Source: Myxococcales bacterium | GTDB taxonomy: Bacteria > Myxococcota_A > Polyangia > Polyangiales > Polyangiaceae | Direction of reading: 5' to 3' | Assembly (NCBI GenBank): GCA_016720545.1 | Contig: JADKKK010000034.1 | Coordinates: 372,001-436,000, forward strand | Length of the DNA stretch: 64,000 nt | Program-made: the position numbers and the translations under genes | Part shown: positions 59,803-64,000 of the stretch, piece by piece | Numbering within the stretch: position 1 is the first letter of the stretch | How the letters are laid out: each line of letters starts with the position of its first letter | Notes under the pieces: generated by a model | What the model was told of the DNA's origin: nothing | The model's input: only the letters and a program-made list of their open reading frames with translations | The model's database searches: none

Positions 59803-60993
59803 TCAGCCAGCCTGACGTTCGAGGGCGTGTACGACCGCGGCGAGCGCTCCGACCAGCGCGAGCGAGACCGCCATCGCGCGGCGCGCGCGGGGCGAGAGCG
59901 CGTGCTGCGCGCGGGCGTAGCGCACGAGCCACGCCGCGCACGTGACGATGGAGAGGTGCGCGAGCCACACGCCGACCCCGAAGCCGAGCCGCGTCGCGCT
60001 CGAGGCGTGCGCGAGGTCGAGCGCGGGAGCGTGAGTCGCGAACGCGAGCCCCACGGCGAAGCCGAGCGGCGCCCCGACGAGCCACCGTCCCCGCGACGAG
60101 ACGACGAGCGGCTCGGGCTCGTCGGGGCTCGCGCGCGCCGGAAGCGCGGCCAGCGCGAGGAGCGCGATCAGCGCCCCGGCCGCGACGCCCGCGGCCCGCG
60201 GCCACGCGAGCTCGCTCGAGAGCGCCGCCGCGTGCCCCACGGCGAAAGCGACGACCGCCCCGAAGCGCGCGCGACGCGTCCACGGCACGAGCGCGAGGCC
60301 CACGAGCACGAGCAGGTGCTCGCGCACCGAGAGCGCGAACCGAAAGCCCTGCGTCGACGGGCTCGACGCGCGAGGACGCGGCGCGGGCCGGGGCGGTCCC
60401 TCGGCCGCCGCCGCAGGCGCTTCGGGCGCGCGAAACGTCACGCGCGAGTCCTTCGCCGAGAGCAGCGCATCGCTCGTGGCCTGGCCGACGGTGCGCGCGA
60501 CGTGGCGGTGACTCTCGCCGAGGGTCTCGAGGAGCGGGAGCGACAGGACGAGCTCTCGCGGCGCGGCCTCACACGCGAACGCGAGCTCGAACAGCAGCCC
60601 GTCGCCCTCGGTCAACGCCGCGTCGGTCAGGCGTGCGCGGCACGGGCTGCCGTCGGCCACGACCACGATGCCCTCCGCGAGCGCGCGGCCGAGAGCGGCA
60701 GAGGCGCGCGGCACCTCCGAGGCGGACACCCGACCGTCGCCGTCCGCGTCGAGCGCGGGCACGAGGCGCAACCCATCGGCCACCGCGAAGGACACGCGGG
60801 CCGACACCTCCGCGCCCGTCACCTTGTACTCGCCCGACGAGAGCCCCAGCGTGTGCGCTGACGCCATGCGCGGGCCGAGCGCCGACGCGAGGAACCAGAG
60901 GAGAGCGCCCCGGAGCGCGCGCCACCGCCGAGCAAGCGGCGCGAACGGCGCGAACGGTGCGAACGGCGCGAAGGGCAGGCGACCGCGAGCCAA
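59803..60993 (-). CDS. HupE/UreJ-like membrane protein
   Basis: Gene started at TTG 60993 (396 aa) gives a leader with a FAP repeat (FAPFAPFAPFAP), then a signal segment ALRGALLWFLASALGPRMASA. The exported part begins HTLGLSSGEYKVTGAEVSARVSF, with an EF-hand-like DADGDGRVSASEV. The second half has about seven hydrophobic helices (REHLLVLVGLALVPW, FGAVVAFAVGHAAALSSELAW and others), as in HupE/UreJ family nickel or metal transporters. TTG is the only start that keeps the signal; the internal ATG (60867) is after it. Putative only. Confidence 0.65.
   Translation of the reverse strand: MARGRLPFAPFAPFAPFAPLARRWRALRGALLWFLASALGPRMASAHTLGLSSGEYKVTGAEVSARVSFAVADGLRLVPALDADGDGRVSASEVPRASAALGRALAEGIVVVADGSPCRARLTDAALTEGDGLLFELAFACEAAPRELVLSLPLLETLGESHRHVARTVGQATSDALLSAKDSRVTFRAPEAPAAAAEGPPRPAPRPRASSPSTQGFRFALSVREHLLVLVGLALVPWTRRARFGAVVAFAVGHAAALSSELAWPRAAGVAAGALIALLALAALPARASPDEPEPLVVSSRGRWLVGAPLGFAVGLAFATHAPALDLAHASSATRLGFGVGVWLAHLSIVTCAAWLVRYARAQHALSPRARRAMAVSLALVGALAAVVHALERQAG
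60940..60976 (-). repeat. Short 9-bp repeats in the HupE-like leader
   Basis: Four copies of GGCGCGAAC-like units (plus strand) encode PFA/FAP on the minus strand. They lie at the very start of the HupE-like gene, right before the divergent lipoprotein start. Confidence 0.7.
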
Positions 60994-61041
60994 GGTGCCG
61001 CCGAGTTTGACTGAAACCGCCCCGGTAAGGAAGGATACGGC

Positions 61042-61884
61042 ATGTCCGCACGAACCCCAGCTGGCCGCCGCCCCGTCTCCACGCGCGCGCGGCTCACACT
61101 CCTCGCGCCCGCCCTGTGCGCAGGCCTCGCGGCGTGCGGTTGGGGCACCGGCTCCTCCTTCATCGAGCAGCCGCTCTCCCCTGCCAACGAGCCGGGGCTC
61201 CCGCAGGGCAGCGCGCAGGGCGCTCCCGCGCCGGGCCGACGGCCGAGCGTCACGCTGGAGGCGAAGGGGCACCTCCCCGAGGACGTGCGCGGCCAGAACC
61301 TCGGCCTTTTTCGCAATACTTACTACGACTTCCCGAGCGAGTCCGAGTTCACGAGCGCCGCGAAGGGCGAGCCCGTCACGCTCCGCAACGCGACCTGCGG
61401 GGCGATAGCGCAGGTGCCTCGCGGCTTCTTCGAGACCCTGTGCGTGCAGGGCTCGGGCTCGCTCGCGCGGGGCGGCACGGTGAGCTTCGCCAAGCGCGAC
61501 TGCGGCTGCGCCGACGTGTGCCCGCGCACCGGCCAGAAGATCTGCTTCGAAGCGCTCGATCCCAAGGCGTTCCCGTGGGGCCGAGGCGCCGCCGGCCGCG
61601 CCATCGCTCCGCTCCGCACGGTGGCGGCCGACACGACGGTGCTCCCCATGGGCACGCCTCTCTACATCCCCGAGCTCGACGGCCTGCCCATCGGCGAAGG
61701 CGGCGCGCTCCACGACGGCTGCGTCGTCGTGGAGGATCGCGGGCTCAAGGTGCGAGAGAGCCACATCGACATCTTCACGGGTCGCCCGCAGACCACCGAG
61801 AAGCTCGAAGAGACGCTGCCGTCGAACCAGGGCGTGCACGTCGTGGTGCGCACGACGCGCTGCGAGCACCTGGCCCCGAAGTGA
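61042..61884 (+). CDS. 3D-domain lipoprotein
   Basis: The 280-residue lipoprotein has lipobox GLAAC (Cys32) and a Pro/Ala/Gly linker. The last 110 residues form a 3D domain, the double-psi barrel found in MltA-like lytic transglycosylases: AADTTVLPMGTPLYIPELDG, HDGCVVVEDRG, ESHIDIFTG. The three Asp (Asp in HDG, EDRG and HIDIF) are the catalytic/fold set. Two Cys pairs (CGCADVC and RTTRC) may form disulfides. A strong RBS (AAGGAAGGA) precedes the ATG at 61042. It probably acts on cell-wall sugars. Confidence 0.85.
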   Translation: MSARTPAGRRPVSTRARLTLLAPALCAGLAACGWGTGSSFIEQPLSPANEPGLPQGSAQGAPAPGRRPSVTLEAKGHLPEDVRGQNLGLFRNTYYDFPSESEFTSAAKGEPVTLRNATCGAIAQVPRGFFETLCVQGSGSLARGGTVSFAKRDCGCADVCPRTGQKICFEALDPKAFPWGRGAAGRAIAPLRTVAADTTVLPMGTPLYIPELDGLPIGEGGALHDGCVVVEDRGLKVRESHIDIFTGRPQTTEKLEETLPSNQGVHVVVRTTRCEHLAPK

Positions 61885-62717
61885 GCGAACCACGCGACGA
61901 GGAGCCGGAACCTCGCCACGTGGTGACGCTCCGGCCGATCGGCTACGCGCGGACCCCCTACCGCGAGAAGGCCGAGGCCCCACGGCAGCCGCTCGCCGCC
62001 CGCGGCGTCGAAGGGCGCGTGGAGGTGTTCACGCGCTACGGCGACGCGCTCGCCGACCTCGAGGGCTTCGACCGCATCCTCCTCACGTTTGGCTTCGATC
62101 GCGCACCGCCGACCTCGAGCCTCAAGGTGCAGCCGCCGCGGAGCCCCGTGAAGCGCGGCGTCTTCGCCACGCGTTCGCCCCACCGGCCGAACGGGCTAGG
62201 GCTCTCGGTGGTCGGCCTCGCGCGGGTGGAACGGTGCACCTTGCATGTGTTCGACGTGGACCTCCTCGACCGCACGCCGGTGTACGACATCAAGCCCTAC
62301 CTCGCCTACACCGACGCCTTCCCCGACGCGCGCGCGGGGTGGCTCGCGGAGGACGGGCCGGCCTCCGCGGCGATCCGCGGCACGCCCGCCGATCCGCGCG
62401 CACCGTACGTGGTCTCGCTGCGACCCGAGGCGAAGCTCGCGTGCGACTTCGTCGAGCGCGAGACCGGCCTCGCGCTCGAGCGGCGAGCGCGGGAGCACCT
62501 CGCCCTCGGCCCCGAGCCGCACGCCTACAGGCGGATCCGCCGCGACGGAGACGTATCGGTCCTCGCCGTGAAGGAGTGGCGCGTCGCCTTCGTCGAGACG
62601 GGCCCGCGGGCGCTCGAGGTGGTGCGCGTGCGCTCGGGCTGCTCGCCCCGCGATCTCGCGCGCGACCGCGACGACCTCGCGGTCCACCGGGAGTTCGTGG
62701 CCCGGTTTGGGGCGTGA
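61881..62717 (+). CDS. trmO: tRNA (N6-threonylcarbamoyladenosine37-N6)-methyltransferase family, TrmO
   Basis: The 278-residue protein is TrmO/TsaA-like. Features: LRPIGYARTPYREKAEAPRQP, LTFGFDRAPPTS, GVFATRSPHRPNGLGLSVVGL (the S-adenosylmethionine-binding HRPNPIG-like motif), and YDIKPYLAYTDAFPDARAGWL. TrmO makes m6t6A37 in some tRNAs. The C-terminal 120 residues add a second domain, as in other TrmO. GTG at 61881 overlaps the upstream stop. Confidence 0.92.
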   Translation: MSEPRDEEPEPRHVVTLRPIGYARTPYREKAEAPRQPLAARGVEGRVEVFTRYGDALADLEGFDRILLTFGFDRAPPTSSLKVQPPRSPVKRGVFATRSPHRPNGLGLSVVGLARVERCTLHVFDVDLLDRTPVYDIKPYLAYTDAFPDARAGWLAEDGPASAAIRGTPADPRAPYVVSLRPEAKLACDFVERETGLALERRAREHLALGPEPHAYRRIRRDGDVSVLAVKEWRVAFVETGPRALEVVRVRSGCSPRDLARDRDDLAVHREFVARFGA

Positions 62718-62721
62718 ATGC

Positions 62722-62733
62722 TACGATCATCGC
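62722..62733 (+). promoter_or_regulatory. Leaderless-type -10 hexamer for the CXXCH lipoprotein
   Basis: TACGAT at 62722-62727 lies 6 bases before the ATG at 62734. It supports that ATG over the longer in-frame extension upstream. Confidence 0.4.
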
Positions 62734-63927
62734 ATGATGACCCCGCCCCACGCGCGCCGCGGTGCGCGCCCGCGCGCGCGCTCGCTCCTCGTGGGCACCG
62801 CCTTCGTCGCGAGCCTCCTCAGCGCCGCGCTCTTCGCGGCCTGCTCGGACACGCCGGCCCCCGGCGCCGACGCGGGGGTCGACACGTCGGCGCCGCCGCT
62901 ACCCACGGCGGACACGGCGCCGCCGCCACCGCCGAAGGACGCCGAGGTCGACGCCGCCGAGGCCGGCCGCGATCCCTGCGACGAGCGCGGGGCCGATGGC
63001 CTCGTCACCTCGCTCGCGTGCACCGGGCTGTACGCGGACTTCGCGACCAAGAAGCTCGCGCCGGGCGTGGTCCCCTACCAGACCGGCGCCCCCTTCTGGA
63101 CCGACGGGGCCGAGAAGGAGCGGTATCTCCAACTCCCGCCCGGCACGACGATCGACACCAGCGTGATGGACGCGTGGAAGTGGCCGGTGGGCACCAAGGT
63201 CTGGAAGCAATTCAAGGTGGGCGGCAAGCGCATCGAGACCCGCTACTACGGCAAGGTCTCGAGCACGAAGTGGCAGCGCACGACCTACCGGTGGGACGCC
63301 GGCGAGACCCGCGCGATGCGCCTCGACACGGGCGAGACCCTGGCCGACGGCTACGAGATCCCCACGCTCCAGAAGTGCGACACCTGCCACTACGGCGGCG
63401 CCGATCAGCTGCTCGGGCTCGACGCCGTGGCGCTCTCGCTCCCGGGCGCGACCGGCGTCACGCTCGCGAGCCTCGCCGCCGCGGGCGCGCTGTCCGCGCC
63501 GCCCGCCACGCGCACCGCGGTGGTGCCCGAGGACGCGACCGGGAAGGCCTCCGCCGCGCTCCAGTGGCTCCACGCGAACTGCTCGTCGTGCCACAGCGAC
63601 GCGCCGCTCGCCGCCGCCTCGGCGGTGAACCTGCGGCTGGCGCTGCGCCCGAACGAGCTGCTCACCGCGACCCCGACCCCCGTCGCCGACTTGGCCATCA
63701 CGACCACGGCCTACTGCACGCAGACGCGCTACGTGCCCGGGGACGCCGGCGGACCGCTCAAGAACATCGAGGGCGGCGACAAGACGCGCAGCGCGATCTG
63801 GGTGAGAGCCTCGGTCCGCGACGCCGCCGGCCGCGAGCAGATGCCGCCCATCGGCTCGCACAAGGTCGACGCTGCGGGCGTCGCCGTGCTCGGGGCTTGG
63901 CTCGACGCCCTCCGCCCCTGCCCTTGA
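62734..63927 (+). CDS. Lipoprotein with two CXXCH motifs
   Basis: The 397-residue lipoprotein has lipobox LFAAC (Cys37) and a Pro/Asp linker. The mature part has KCDTCHYGG and NCSSCHSD, two heme-c-type CXXCH motifs, plus ETRYYGKVSSTKWQRTTYRWD and a late SAIWVRASVRDAAGREQMPPIG, as in bacterial c-type-like proteins with an RMxxxxMPPIG Met ligand region. It would be an outer- or inner-membrane electron carrier. Start ATG at 62734 (a second ATG follows at 62737). Confidence 0.85.
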   Translation: MMTPPHARRGARPRARSLLVGTAFVASLLSAALFAACSDTPAPGADAGVDTSAPPLPTADTAPPPPPKDAEVDAAEAGRDPCDERGADGLVTSLACTGLYADFATKKLAPGVVPYQTGAPFWTDGAEKERYLQLPPGTTIDTSVMDAWKWPVGTKVWKQFKVGGKRIETRYYGKVSSTKWQRTTYRWDAGETRAMRLDTGETLADGYEIPTLQKCDTCHYGGADQLLGLDAVALSLPGATGVTLASLAAAGALSAPPATRTAVVPEDATGKASAALQWLHANCSSCHSDAPLAAASAVNLRLALRPNELLTATPTPVADLAITTTAYCTQTRYVPGDAGGPLKNIEGGDKTRSAIWVRASVRDAAGREQMPPIGSHKVDAAGVAVLGAWLDALRPCP

Positions 63928-63928
63928 G

Positions 63929-63973
63929 GTGGGGGCGCGCGCAGCGAGCGCACGAGGAGAAGCGCCCCCCCAC
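63929..63973 (+). terminator. Possible terminator hairpin after the CXXCH lipoprotein
   Basis: GTGGGGGCGC (63929-63938) can pair with GCGCCCCC...AC (63962-63973) with two extra C in the second arm. It directly follows the stop codon. No T-run, so intrinsic termination is only possible. Confidence 0.3.
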
Positions 63974-64000
63974 ACCGCCGCGCGTGCCATGAACCCCTAG

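Overview
The window is GC-rich DNA, roughly 70 percent G+C with third codon positions almost all G or C. It looks like chromosomal DNA of a myxobacterium-like member of the Myxococcota, perhaps Polyangia. The reasons are the many secreted lipoproteins with Cys-rich repeats, Ala/Pro-rich low-complexity proteins, an FHA-GAF sigma-54 activator, PYPQQ-repeat and TolA-like repeat proteins, and dense operons whose genes overlap at ATGA or GTGA. The genus is inference. I see no insertion sequence, prophage, CRISPR array, rRNA or tRNA gene.

Layout. 1-3494 (minus): operon of a matrixin-type metalloprotease, two paralogous Cys-rich lipoproteins and a secreted hydrolase cut by the window edge. 3609-5603: repeat-rich tail-anchored protein. 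5829-10323 (minus): beta-carbonic anhydrase, a membrane-anchored unknown and ArgJ. 10637-12982: GT-C type membrane glycosyltransferase. 13250-16926 (minus): lipoprotein, signal peptidase I, tiny lipoprotein and NRDE protein in one operon. 16969-20564: GpsA, a PYPQQ membrane protein and a DTW-domain protein with an unusual C-terminal domain. 20661-21698 (minus): Cys-rich lipoprotein. 21928-31429: sigma-54 activator, GlyS, pyruvate phosphate dikinase, a Cys/Met-metabolism PLP enzyme and a DUF2461 protein. 32045-34469: TatB, TatC and a metallo-beta-lactamase-fold protein. 34503-36109 (minus): POT-like transporter and a small ORF. 36268-38011: FG-GAP repeat lipoprotein broken by a one-base frameshift at a poly-glycine tract. 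38066-39766 (minus): ABC-F ATPase. 39953-46829: TonB, ExbB, two ExbD, a TonB-dependent receptor and a beta-helix lipoprotein, apparently one dedicated uptake system. 46896-50343: polysaccharide deacetylase, MurJ-like flippase and GT4 glycosyltransferase. 50304-53202 (minus): MFS protein, histidine-less kinase-like ATPase and lipoprotein. 53262-57335 (minus): DUF1549/DUF1553 lipoprotein, DUF1501 protein and aldose epimerase. 57483-59770: acyltransferase and EamA transporter. 59803-60993 (minus): HupE/UreJ-like protein. 61042-63927: 3D-domain lipoprotein, TrmO and a di-CXXCH lipoprotein.

Two signals cut across genes. First, about fifteen genes, nearly all first in their operon, carry a TA-starting hexamer (TANNNT-like) only 6-8 bases before the start codon, the geometry expected for leaderless mRNAs. 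Second, about fifteen gene pairs overlap by 1-4 bases, which suggests translational coupling inside operons. Two intergenic stretches (6735-6926 and 12995-13135) hold codon-biased open sequence with no start codon and look like remnants of lost genes.
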